Shown: one piece after another, positions 26,738 through 35,010 of the stretch
Numbering within the stretch: position 1 is the stretch's first letter
Layout: each line of letters starts with the position of its first letter
Assembly: GCA_902826165.1 (NCBI GenBank)
Contig: CADEDV010000020.1
Coordinates: forward strand, 1 to 45,493
Length of the DNA stretch: 45,493 nt
Source: an uncultured Bacteroidota bacterium
Lineage (GTDB): Bacteria; Bacteroidota; Bacteroidia; Chitinophagales; Chitinophagaceae
Direction: 5' to 3'
Translations under genes and position numbers: made by a program
Notes under the pieces: generated by a model
What the model saw: the letters and a program-made list of their open reading frames with translations, nothing else
The model's database searches: none
What the model was told of the DNA's origin: nothing

Positions 26738-26799
26738 CTTTTATTTCTGCTCTTCTTCCAATTTTAAACAGGTCTGTAAATCCTCACTGATTTTATATT

Positions 26800-29295
26800 A
26801 TGACCATCCAATTCCGTCTTTCTTTTACTTTAATCTTCCTTCTCCTGCAACTGGTTTCATCTGGACACCAGGGTACACAGGTTTCTTCTTTATATGCCGG
26901 CAGCATATTCAAGACCGATCTGCAAAATGAATTGTACAATAAATCAATAGATGATCTCCAGGAATATTTACAACAATCAACCAGGTCTGTTTTCACAGTC
27001 AGCAATTTTTCAGGAAGCACAAAGCAGGAAGGAATTTATCTTGTATTGAACAGCTCTTCTGTTCCATTATCTGCAACCGATGCAACGAAATTAAAAAAAG
27101 GGGGAATTGAGGATTTTATCATCATTGGTACGGTAGAAAAACTTTTAATTGTTGCAAGTCATCCGACCGGTTTGTCAAGAGGTATTTATTCTTACCTTGA
27201 CCAGTTGGGGTGCAAATGGTATTTCCCTGGCGATACATGGACGCATATTCCTGTTTTGACGAATATTGAGATCAGGCAAAAAAAATATGTAACACCCTCT
27301 TTTGCATTGAGAGATTTCTTTGGTACAGGCGGGTTGTTTCCTGTTCCTTCTATTACGGAAGACGATACTGTGAAGAAGAACTGGGAAGACTGGAAGCGGA
27401 GAAACAGGATGGGGGGATCTGTTCGCCTGGGAGGGCATTACTGGGAAACCTTCAACCTTCGCTATAAAAAAGAATTACTGGATCATCCTGAATACCTGGC
27501 AGAAATCAAAGGGAAAAGAGTGGAGTGGCATGTTTCATCAAAATTCTGTATCAGCAATAAAGCGTTACAGGAATTATTTATCGAAGACAGGGTGAGGGCT
27601 ATGCGGGAAGAGCTTAAAAAATCTGTATATAGCGCTGAGAAAATAATTATCGGGGTTGACCCTTCGGATGGGGGGGGACATTGTGAATGCGGGAATTGTA
27701 AAAAAATGGGATCTGTAAGTGACCGGGTTTTCTTTTTAGCTAACCGGGTAGCCAAAAAATTTTCGGCTGAATCCTCCAGGGCTTTTGTTAACCTCTATGC
27801 TTATAATGAACATGCAGCGCCTCCTGCGAACAGTCTTGAGCCCAATGTTATAGTCCAGATAATTCCTTATGCCTTCCAGAATATTGGTACCCCACAACAA
27901 ATGATTGCTCTCTGGAAAAAGAAAAGCAAGAATCTTTATCTATATGATTATTACGGTATACCCGATTGGCACTATGAAGTCCCATTAACAGGAAGATGGT
28001 CTGTTTATGAACTGGCGAAGAAGCTAAAGTACTGGAAGCAGAATGATGTAAAGGGTGTTTTATTCGAGTCGTCAAATGGAATTGGAACAACTGGTTTAGG
28101 CCTTTACCTTGTGAGCCGGCTTGGCTGGAACAGTAATGAGGATATCGGGAAAACGATCGTAGCTTTCTACAAGAATATGTTTGGGAAAGGAGATGGCTGG
28201 GTTAAGCAATATTATGATAAGATCAGTTTTGATTTTAAGGAAATAGCAGATATCCCTTATCTGTATAATGCACTCGACCAGGTTGTAAACAGTACTAAAG
28301 GAGATCAGCAAGTGACAGCAAGAGTTAACCTTCTGAGGGCTTATATACATTATGCTGCTTTGTACTATCAGTACAAAAGCTCAAAGAATAAAATAAATGA
28401 CGGTTCCTGGGAACGATTGATCCAGTATGCCTGGGAGATTTACCCCTCTATGATGGTCCATACTACCAGGATAGCAGAATTGTTAAGGCTGGAAGTATTA
28501 AGTAATCAGCTCCTTACTGATAAATGGGGTATCTACAATGCCACCGCGGCTGGTATCAAGAATACCAAATGGATCAGTGATAATAAGATTAACGAGTATG
28601 TCAGTGCTGATAAACGAAGATTCCCCCTGCTGGAGGATTTTGATTATGTTCGACCCGGAGTTAGCTATGAGTTTAGTCCAAAGAAAAATATCCCGCTAAA
28701 GGATAGTGTTAAAGAGTTACTGGTAATGGATTTCCCGGACCTTTTTGTCAAAATGTCTGCAAGTGGATTCTTTAAGTTTTCTATGAAAACTAATGAAGGG
28801 TCCACTGTACCAGTGCAAAATGTAACCATCAGCATTATTGATACTGCAAAAGGAGATGTGATTTGGGAGCATACCAGGAAAATGACCCCGCAATGGAGTG
28901 AAGTGATAATAAAACAAAAGCCGGGCAAAACCTACCAATTGTATATCAAGAAGGAAGGGTGGATGAAATTATCCATTAGAAAAACAGAATATTTTTTTAT
29001 ACGAAAAGTACCGATCTACTCCTACCTGGGGAAATTATGGTTCTATATACCAGATAATAAGTCTTATTTCTACTTTAAGAATACCGGTGATGTTCAACCG
29101 GATTTCTATAATCCATCGGGAGGTAAAATACAACCAGTTAAAGTAAATGAGGCAGGGGTATATAAATTAACTTCATCCAAAGCAGGTGGATGGTGGAGTG
29201 TGGAGAAAACAGAATTGAAGTCCCTGGAGTTCTATAATTACCCGCTTGTTTTTCTTCCGCATTCTAATTATACTGTAAAACAGGGTAAGCATTAA
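26800..29295 (+). CDS. Secreted DUF4838 protein (alpha-glucuronidase-like N-terminal fold)
   Basis: An exported protein of 831 residues with a signal peptide (FRLSFTLIFLLLQLVSS). An N-terminal domain recalls the noncatalytic domain before GH67-like barrels (TGLSRGIYSYLDQLGCKWYFPGDTW, about 125-150). The DUF4838 catalytic-like region follows, with the cysteine motif GGGHCECGNCKKMG near 290, NLYAYNEHAAPP and YDYYGIPDWHYE. The C-terminal 200 residues look beta-rich. DUF4838 proteins occur in carbohydrate-processing contexts and are suspected glycoside hydrolases, but I cannot name a substrate. A glycosidase-like protein inside a biosynthetic cluster could trim, release or edit the polymer. It precedes asnB by 27 bp. 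Confidence 0.82.
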   Translation: MTIQFRLSFTLIFLLLQLVSSGHQGTQVSSLYAGSIFKTDLQNELYNKSIDDLQEYLQQSTRSVFTVSNFSGSTKQEGIYLVLNSSSVPLSATDATKLKKGGIEDFIIIGTVEKLLIVASHPTGLSRGIYSYLDQLGCKWYFPGDTWTHIPVLTNIEIRQKKYVTPSFALRDFFGTGGLFPVPSITEDDTVKKNWEDWKRRNRMGGSVRLGGHYWETFNLRYKKELLDHPEYLAEIKGKRVEWHVSSKFCISNKALQELFIEDRVRAMREELKKSVYSAEKIIIGVDPSDGGGHCECGNCKKMGSVSDRVFFLANRVAKKFSAESSRAFVNLYAYNEHAAPPANSLEPNVIVQIIPYAFQNIGTPQQMIALWKKKSKNLYLYDYYGIPDWHYEVPLTGRWSVYELAKKLKYWKQNDVKGVLFESSNGIGTTGLGLYLVSRLGWNSNEDIGKTIVAFYKNMFGKGDGWVKQYYDKISFDFKEIADIPYLYNALDQVVNSTKGDQQVTARVNLLRAYIHYAALYYQYKSSKNKINDGSWERLIQYAWEIYPSMMVHTTRIAELLRLEVLSNQLLTDKWGIYNATAAGIKNTKWISDNKINEYVSADKRRFPLLEDFDYVRPGVSYEFSPKKNIPLKDSVKELLVMDFPDLFVKMSASGFFKFSMKTNEGSTVPVQNVTISIIDTAKGDVIWEHTRKMTPQWSEVIIKQKPGKTYQLYIKKEGWMKLSIRKTEYFFIRKVPIYSYLGKLWFYIPDNKSYFYFKNTGDVQPDFYNPSGGKIQPVKVNEAGVYKLTSSKAGGWWSVEKTELKSLEFYNYPLVFLPHSNYTVKQGKH

Positions 29296-29322
29296 TATTT
29301 ACTTTACAAAAGAATTAATACT

Positions 29323-31227
29323 ATGTGTGGTATTGCAGGATTTGCAGATTTTAGTAACAGGAGTTCACCAGAACTGGTGAAACAAATGGCAGCGGCATTA
29401 CCTCACCGTGGCCCGGATGGCCAGGGTGAATATTTCCATGCTGGAGCTGTATGCCAGGTTGGATTGGGACATCGCCGTCTCTCTATTATTGACCTGAGCA
29501 CTTCTGCCAACCAGCCAATGCATTACGATGATCTTCATCTCATTTTTAATGGGGAGATATATAATTACAACGAGATAAGAGATGAGCTGATCAGGCTGGG
29601 ACATACTTTTCAAACACATTCAGATACCGAAGTGATACTGCATAGCTGGCGGCAATGGGGCGAAAAAGCGATTGATCAGTGGCGGGGTATGTTTGCTATT
29701 GTACTGTTTGATGAAAAAAATAATAAGTTGATCGCTATCAGGGACAGGGCCGGGGTGAAACCGTTCAACTATTTTTTCAAAAAAGGCATTTTTTTATTTG
29801 GCTCAGAGTTCAAAGCCCTGATGGCACACCCTGCTTTCGAAAAAACAATTAACCATGATGCCGTAGCTTCTTTTCTGCAGTATGGTTATGTGTCTTCACC
29901 GCATTGCATCTTTAATGATACATTCAAGTTACCCGCTGGTCACCTGTTGCAACTTGATCTTTCCACGCAGGCTCTTGCGATCAAGCAATACTGGAATGTA
30001 TATGATTATTACAATAAACCCAAGATTTCTATCAGCCTGCCGGATGCTATCAATGAAACAGAGAAAATACTGACAGAATCGTTTCAATACAGGATGGTGG
30101 CTGATGTACCGGTTGGTGTTTTCCTGAGCGGTGGGTACGATAGTACTTGTGTCACTTCGTTGTTACAAAGGAATAGTACGGAGAAAATTAAAACATTTAC
30201 CATCGGTACAACCGATAATAAATTAGACGAAGCACCTTTTGCCAGGCAGATTGCAGTCCATCTTGGCACCGACCATACAGAATATTATTGTACAGCTAAA
30301 GAGGCGTTAGATATTATTCCGGATCTGCCTTATTATTATGATGAACCTTTCGCAGATAGTAGTGCTATACCCACTATTTTAGTAAGCCGGTTAGCAAGGA
30401 AACAAGTGACGGTTGCACTTTCTGCTGATGCAGGTGATGAAGTGTTTGCGGGATATAACCGGTATGATTATATCAGCCGTTATGGAGATAAACTGCGGTC
30501 TATCCCAAAGCCTTTCCGAAAAATAGCGGCTGCCACGATGGAAAGGGTTTCGTCTGAAAGTATTCCCTGGCTTCGTAATAAAAGTAATTTTCACAGCCGG
30601 TATGATAAGCTGAAGAACTTACTGAATGATCCTTCTCCTTCAGAATTGCTGAAAAACCTCAGCCAGGTTTTTACCGCAAAAGAAATTGACAGTTTGTTAC
30701 AAAAGCAAATAGTGCCGCTTTCAACACTTCATACAAGTACTGAATTAAAACAGGAGTACTACGATGCTTTGTCGTTTATGATGGCTGTGGATTACCAAAC
30801 CTATATGGTGGATGATATTTTACAGAAGGTTGACAGGGCTACGATGAGTTGCAGTCTTGAAGGAAGAGAACCCTTTCTGGACCAGAAAATTATCGAGTGG
30901 ACTGCTCAGCTGCCTTCGGATTATAAATACCATGAGGGGCAAAAAAAGTATATCCTTAAGCAGATCGTTCATAAACATATCCCCAAGGAAATGATGGAGC
31001 GGCCCAAAATGGGATTTGGAATACCGGTGGAGACCTGGCTAAATCATGAGTTGAAAGAACTGGTGCTGGAAAATCTTGGAACTGCAACACTGAAAGAGCA
31101 TGGATTATTTAATGAAGAAGTGGTGAATAAGCTTTGTCTTGATTTTTTTGCAGGCAGAAAGGAAAAATATTTGAAGATTTGGTACCTGCTGATGTTCCAG
31201 CTCTGGTATAAAAGATGGATGAATTGA
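29323..31227 (+). CDS. asnB: Glutamine-dependent asparagine synthase family protein (AsnB type)
   Basis: Class II glutamine amidotransferase with an AMP-forming synthetase domain. The N-terminus is MCGIAGF, with Cys2 the catalytic nucleophile after Met removal; LPHRGPDGQGEY and FNGEIYNYNEIR complete the glutaminase site. The ATP pyrophosphatase loop is FLSGGYDST at 267-275, followed by KVDRATMSCSLEGREPFLD. The length of 634 residues is normal. AsnB-type genes in O-antigen loci amidate uronic acids rather than aspartate. With a WlbA-like oxidoreductase and WbpD-like acetyltransferase in the same locus this is attractive here, but ordinary asparagine synthesis cannot be excluded from sequence. 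It lies 4 bp before a glycosyltransferase gene. Confidence 0.92.
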   Translation: MCGIAGFADFSNRSSPELVKQMAAALPHRGPDGQGEYFHAGAVCQVGLGHRRLSIIDLSTSANQPMHYDDLHLIFNGEIYNYNEIRDELIRLGHTFQTHSDTEVILHSWRQWGEKAIDQWRGMFAIVLFDEKNNKLIAIRDRAGVKPFNYFFKKGIFLFGSEFKALMAHPAFEKTINHDAVASFLQYGYVSSPHCIFNDTFKLPAGHLLQLDLSTQALAIKQYWNVYDYYNKPKISISLPDAINETEKILTESFQYRMVADVPVGVFLSGGYDSTCVTSLLQRNSTEKIKTFTIGTTDNKLDEAPFARQIAVHLGTDHTEYYCTAKEALDIIPDLPYYYDEPFADSSAIPTILVSRLARKQVTVALSADAGDEVFAGYNRYDYISRYGDKLRSIPKPFRKIAAATMERVSSESIPWLRNKSNFHSRYDKLKNLLNDPSPSELLKNLSQVFTAKEIDSLLQKQIVPLSTLHTSTELKQEYYDALSFMMAVDYQTYMVDDILQKVDRATMSCSLEGREPFLDQKIIEWTAQLPSDYKYHEGQKKYILKQIVHKHIPKEMMERPKMGFGIPVETWLNHELKELVLENLGTATLKEHGLFNEEVVNKLCLDFFAGRKEKYLKIWYLLMFQLWYKRWMN

Positions 31228-31231
31228 TATT

Positions 31232-32467
31232 TTGAAAAAAGTTCTTTATTTATCATACGATGGTATGACAGATCCTTTAGGGCAGTCACAGGTGATGCCT
31301 TACCTGGTTGGGTTGAGTAAGCAAGGATACCAATTCACCCTTATCAGTTTTGAAAAAGAGGAAAGAATTGAAAAGGGTAAGGCTGGCATTGAAAAGATTT
31401 GCCGGGAAAGTAATATCGAATGGTGTCCGCTTTTATATACCAAGACACCTCCCGTTCTTTCTACACTGAAGGATTTAAGAACATTGAAGAGAAAGATAGC
31501 AGCACTTCAATCCGTGGCCCGGTTTGATCTTGTTCATTGCCGTAGTTATATAACTGCCCTGGCCGGTGAATGGATGACAAAAAAATGGGGAACAAAGTTT
31601 GTCTTTGATATGCGGGGTTTCTGGGCGGATGAACGGGTAGATGGCAAGATTTGGAACCTGAGCAATCCTCTTTTTAAAATGGTGTACAATTATTTTAAAA
31701 GGAAGGAAAAAGATTTTCTCTCTCATGCGGATTATATCATATCCCTTACACATAATGCCAAACAGGTCATTCATTCCTGGAAAGAAGTTAGTAACCAGCC
31801 TGTTCCCATACAGGTTATTCCCTGCTGTGTGGACCTTACTCTTTTTGACCCGGCTACTATTCAACAGTCTTCTATTGATCGGCTGAAAAAAGAACTTGGT
31901 ATTCCCGCCGGGGCTGAAGTTATCTCTTATATCGGTTCTATTGGTACCTGGTATATGTTGCCAGAGATGCTGGATTTTTTTAGGCAGTGGCTTTCCAAGA
32001 AGCCGGAAAGTATTTTATTATTTGTTACCAATGATAACCCGGAGCATATTTTATCTGCAGCTGAGAAAGCAGGGATAGTTGCTGCATCTATACGAATAAA
32101 GCCCGCCGCAAGAAATGAAGTGCCTGTGTTTATTGCAGCTTGTGATTATTCTCTTTTCTTCATTAAACCGGTTTTTTCCAAAAGAGCTTCTTCTCCTACC
32201 AAGCAAGGCGAGATCATGGCGATGGGAAAACCCGTGATCTGCAACAGTAATGTTGGTGATACTGATTTTGTAGTAAAAGAATATAATTCCGGTGTACTCG
32301 TGAATGATTTCGCTATAGCTGACTATGATAACGGTATTAAAGAAGTCACGACTTCGGGTTATTTCAATGCGCAAACGATAAGGCAAGGTGCCCGGAAATT
32401 CTTTTCGCTGGAAGAAGGCGTGAGACGTTATGCAGAAGTTTACCGTACTGTTTTGAATGAAGGATAA
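31232..32467 (+). CDS. Glycosyltransferase family 4
   Basis: A 411-residue GT-B enzyme beginning KKVLYLSYDGMTDPLGQSQVMPYLVGL, with the acceptor-side motif FDMRGFWADERVDGKIW and the donor-domain segments VISYIGSIGTWYMLPEML and SPTKQGEIMAMGKPVICN, the last standing for the EX7E region. The start is a TTG at 31232, 4 bp after asnB. The last 11 bp overlap the next glycosyltransferase (ATG at 32457), indicating coupled translation. Sugar specificity unknown. Confidence 0.88.
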   Translation: MKKVLYLSYDGMTDPLGQSQVMPYLVGLSKQGYQFTLISFEKEERIEKGKAGIEKICRESNIEWCPLLYTKTPPVLSTLKDLRTLKRKIAALQSVARFDLVHCRSYITALAGEWMTKKWGTKFVFDMRGFWADERVDGKIWNLSNPLFKMVYNYFKRKEKDFLSHADYIISLTHNAKQVIHSWKEVSNQPVPIQVIPCCVDLTLFDPATIQQSSIDRLKKELGIPAGAEVISYIGSIGTWYMLPEMLDFFRQWLSKKPESILLFVTNDNPEHILSAAEKAGIVAASIRIKPAARNEVPVFIAACDYSLFFIKPVFSKRASSPTKQGEIMAMGKPVICNSNVGDTDFVVKEYNSGVLVNDFAIADYDNGIKEVTTSGYFNAQTIRQGARKFFSLEEGVRRYAEVYRTVLNEG

Positions 32468-33560
32468 ATCCGCTCATATCTTATTCCTGGTGCCTTACCC
32501 GATGAAACATGCTCCCTCACAGCGGTTTCGGGTGGAATTATTTTTGCCTGAGCTGGATAAAGCCCGGATTACTTATAAGGTGCAATCGTTTCTTGATGAA
32601 CATACCTGGAATGTTTTATATAAAGGAGGCGGGCTTATATCCAAAGCATGGGGAGTAACAAAAGGCTTTGCCAGGAGATGGAAAATAATTTTATCAGGAC
32701 TTTTCGGGTATGATTTTGTTTTTATTCACCGGGAAGCAGCCCCGATCGGTCCACCTGTATTTGAATGGATAATCAGCAAGGTTCTCCGGAAAAAAATCAT
32801 TTACGATTTTGATGATGCCATCTGGATACCGAATACCAGTAAGGAGAATAAATTGGTATCCTGGGTGAAAGCATTCTGGAAAATTAAATATATCTGTAAG
32901 TGGTCACACAAAGTAGTGGGAGGTAATAATTACCTGTGTGAATATGCGGGTTCTTTCAATAAACAAGTTGTCAAAATTCCGACTTGTGTAGATACTGTTA
33001 ACAGGCATAATCGTTTAAAAAATCAGCAGGCTGATAGAGTTATAGTAGGATGGACGGGAAGCCACTCGACAATGAAGTTTTTAGATGAAATTGTTCCGAT
33101 AGTGGGAGAACTACAAACAAAGTATGATTTTGAGTTTGTCGTTATTTCTAACAAACCACCAATTTTTGAATTGCCGTCACTCCGGTTTATTCCCTGGAAT
33201 GAACAAACAGAAGTAGAAGACCTGTTGCAATTGAATATCGGTGTTATGCCATTAGAGAAAGATCCCTGGTGCGAAGGGAAATGCGGATTTAAGCTGATTC
33301 AGTACCTCTCATTGGGAATACCGGCAGTTGCTTCACCTGTTGGTGTAAATACATTGATTATTGAAGAAGGGGAAAATGGTTTCCTGTGCAACACAAGTGA
33401 AGAATGGAATACTGCATTATCTTTTTTAATTGAACAGGAAGATAAACGGTTACAGATGGGCAAAGCTGGACGAAGTAAAATTGAAAAAGAGTACAGTATT
33501 TCGTCGCAGTCTGTGAAATTCGCAGCTCTGTTTAATTTAGATTCCCAACGGACGCAGTAG
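32457..33560 (+). CDS. Glycosyltransferase (GT4-like)
   Basis: A 367-residue GT-B protein starting HILFLVPYPMKHAPSQRFRVELFLPEL. The middle contains KKIIYDFDDAIWIPN, a motif common in polysaccharide-locus glycosyltransferases, and the C-terminal half has VIVGWTGSHSTMKFLDEIVP and EGKCGFKLIQYLSLGIPAVASPVG, which matches the E-x7-E-like donor site. It overlaps the previous glycosyltransferase by 11 bp. Its 3' end overlaps the leftward membrane-protein gene by 24 bp (33537-33560), an unusual tail-to-tail overlap. Confidence 0.88.
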   Translation: MKDKSAHILFLVPYPMKHAPSQRFRVELFLPELDKARITYKVQSFLDEHTWNVLYKGGGLISKAWGVTKGFARRWKIILSGLFGYDFVFIHREAAPIGPPVFEWIISKVLRKKIIYDFDDAIWIPNTSKENKLVSWVKAFWKIKYICKWSHKVVGGNNYLCEYAGSFNKQVVKIPTCVDTVNRHNRLKNQQADRVIVGWTGSHSTMKFLDEIVPIVGELQTKYDFEFVVISNKPPIFELPSLRFIPWNEQTEVEDLLQLNIGVMPLEKDPWCEGKCGFKLIQYLSLGIPAVASPVGVNTLIIEEGENGFLCNTSEEWNTALSFLIEQEDKRLQMGKAGRSKIEKEYSISSQSVKFAALFNLDSQRTQ

Positions 33561-34892
33561 CATTTTTTTCAGCGGCTTATTCTTATAGTAAATAAGGATC
33601 AATGCCATGGCGTAAAAAGGTAAACAGGGGATTTTATACCGGGACAGGGCGCCAAAATTGTAGGACGATATGCCAACAGCGAAAGCAAAAATGACCGAAA
33701 AAATCAGGCAAAACTGTATGGTGGGATCACTATTGATTGTGGACCATATATCTTTGATGCCGACAACAAAAATGATCTTCAGGGTAAGAAATAAGAACAG
33801 AAAGGCCTCAATAGCCGATAAGAACACAATTATCTTATTAGCTTCCCATGGATAAGGCCTGAATAAGGTTACGTTAATAGCCGCAGGAAGCTTTGTAAGC
33901 ATACCTCCGATCGTAGGTTCAAATTCTCCCAGGTCATAGCTGGATCCTTTATCCAGTTCAGACATATACCCGATCCATCCCCTCGTAGTGGCAGACGTTT
34001 CTGCAATCTTTTCCAATGAATACCTGCCCAACTGGGCACTGAATTGCTGCAGAAAAAAAAGGAAACTTCCAACAGAGATAGCCAGGAAAAATAACTTGAT
34101 CAGCCATCGGAGAGCCCAGCTTTTGATATTATGCGAATAAGAGAATAATATCCACATAAACAGGGCCGGGACAAATCCAACAAGGATATATATTTTTACA
34201 ATTGCGATCAATATAAAACTCAGCACAGCAAGTGTAATATTTTTAAAAGAGAAGTCCCGTTGCACCAGGATTCGAAAAGTTCCATACGTTAGCCAACCGA
34301 GCCCGAAAATACAGATGGTGTCTTTAAAGATTCCCGAACCCCATACATAAGTACTCGGAATATAGAGAATGGCGATAGCCATGGGTCGGATCAGTTTGGG
34401 GTAAGTACTGGCAAAAGTTCTGAATAGTGCCCATACCCCTGAAAAAGATATATAGGCCAATACTACCGAGGTGGGCAGGTAAGTACTGAAGGTAAAAATA
34501 TTAATGATGGCCGTGATCACAGCTACCAGGTACGATGCCGGATCTTCGTACCACTGCATTTGAGAGGTGTAAACGAAATATTCGGGGTCATCCCATTTAG
34601 CGGTTCGGGTAATCAACCCAAACCATTTCCCGATAGATTCGTCGGCACTGCTGTTAATAACATTGGCATGCCGGAAATACTCAGATGTATCACCTCCTCC
34701 ATAGTAATACTGGTATACCAATGCAACGAAAATAGCTCCAAAAACCTTTAAGCTGAGTGCAGGAATATAATACTTTCTCCAGGGATGGTTCTTATTGTAA
34801 GCGGCGTTTCTGTTCCGGAAGGCCAAAAAATAAATGATAGCCAGGTAAAAGGGAAGTAATACATAATCAAGAATGTCGATGTAGTAATTCAT
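33537..34892 (-). CDS. Polytopic membrane protein, candidate polysaccharide polymerase (Wzy-like)
   Basis: A 451-residue protein with roughly ten or more transmembrane helices and a large loop near residues 65-110 containing GGGDTSEYFRHANVI, reminiscent of the acidic loop of EpsG/Wzy-like polymerases or of GT-C enzymes. A second loop (about 295-330) contains SATTRGWIGYMSELDKGSSYDLGEFEPTIGGML. No other gene in the locus looks like a polymerase, and a Wzx/Wzc/Wza system needs one, so Wzy is my best guess by elimination. It is the only leftward gene inside the locus, with its own promoter candidate at 34961-34968, and it converges on the glycosyltransferase at 32457. A membrane-embedded glycosyltransferase is the main alternative. 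Confidence 0.7.
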   Translation of the reverse strand: MNYYIDILDYVLLPFYLAIIYFLAFRNRNAAYNKNHPWRKYYIPALSLKVFGAIFVALVYQYYYGGGDTSEYFRHANVINSSADESIGKWFGLITRTAKWDDPEYFVYTSQMQWYEDPASYLVAVITAIINIFTFSTYLPTSVVLAYISFSGVWALFRTFASTYPKLIRPMAIAILYIPSTYVWGSGIFKDTICIFGLGWLTYGTFRILVQRDFSFKNITLAVLSFILIAIVKIYILVGFVPALFMWILFSYSHNIKSWALRWLIKLFFLAISVGSFLFFLQQFSAQLGRYSLEKIAETSATTRGWIGYMSELDKGSSYDLGEFEPTIGGMLTKLPAAINVTLFRPYPWEANKIIVFLSAIEAFLFLFLTLKIIFVVGIKDIWSTINSDPTIQFCLIFSVIFAFAVGISSYNFGALSRYKIPCLPFYAMALILIYYKNKPLKKMLLRPLGI

Positions 34893-34935
34893 GAAACTGC
34901 CTGGTCTGTTTTTTCTGAATCAGGGAATACATAGC

Positions 34936-34943
34936 TATTTTTG
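34936..34943 (+). promoter_or_regulatory. Candidate -7 element TATTTTTG for the rightward glycosyltransferase
   Basis: TATTTTTG fits the Bacteroidota TAnnTTTG -7 consensus and lies 67 bp before the ATG at 35011 in the 118-bp divergent gap. A good TTG -33 box is not evident upstream. With CAAAAATAG at 34961-34969 the element forms a 9-bp inverted repeat (CTATTTTTG at 34935-34943). Confidence 0.4.
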
Positions 34944-34960
34944 CCCGCATCCTGTTCTGA

Positions 34961-34968
34961 CAAAAATA
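34961..34968 (-). promoter_or_regulatory. Candidate -7 element TATTTTTG for the leftward membrane protein
   Basis: The complement of CAAAAATA reads TATTTTTG on the minus strand, 68 bp before the ATG at 34892. It mirrors the rightward element at 34936-34943, so the two divergent promoters would overlap head to head and could compete or be co-regulated. No clear -33 TTG at consensus spacing. Confidence 0.35.
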
Positions 34969-35010
34969 GAAGAAAGCGATGGAACGAACTAAAACAATAA
35001 CCACTATCAA

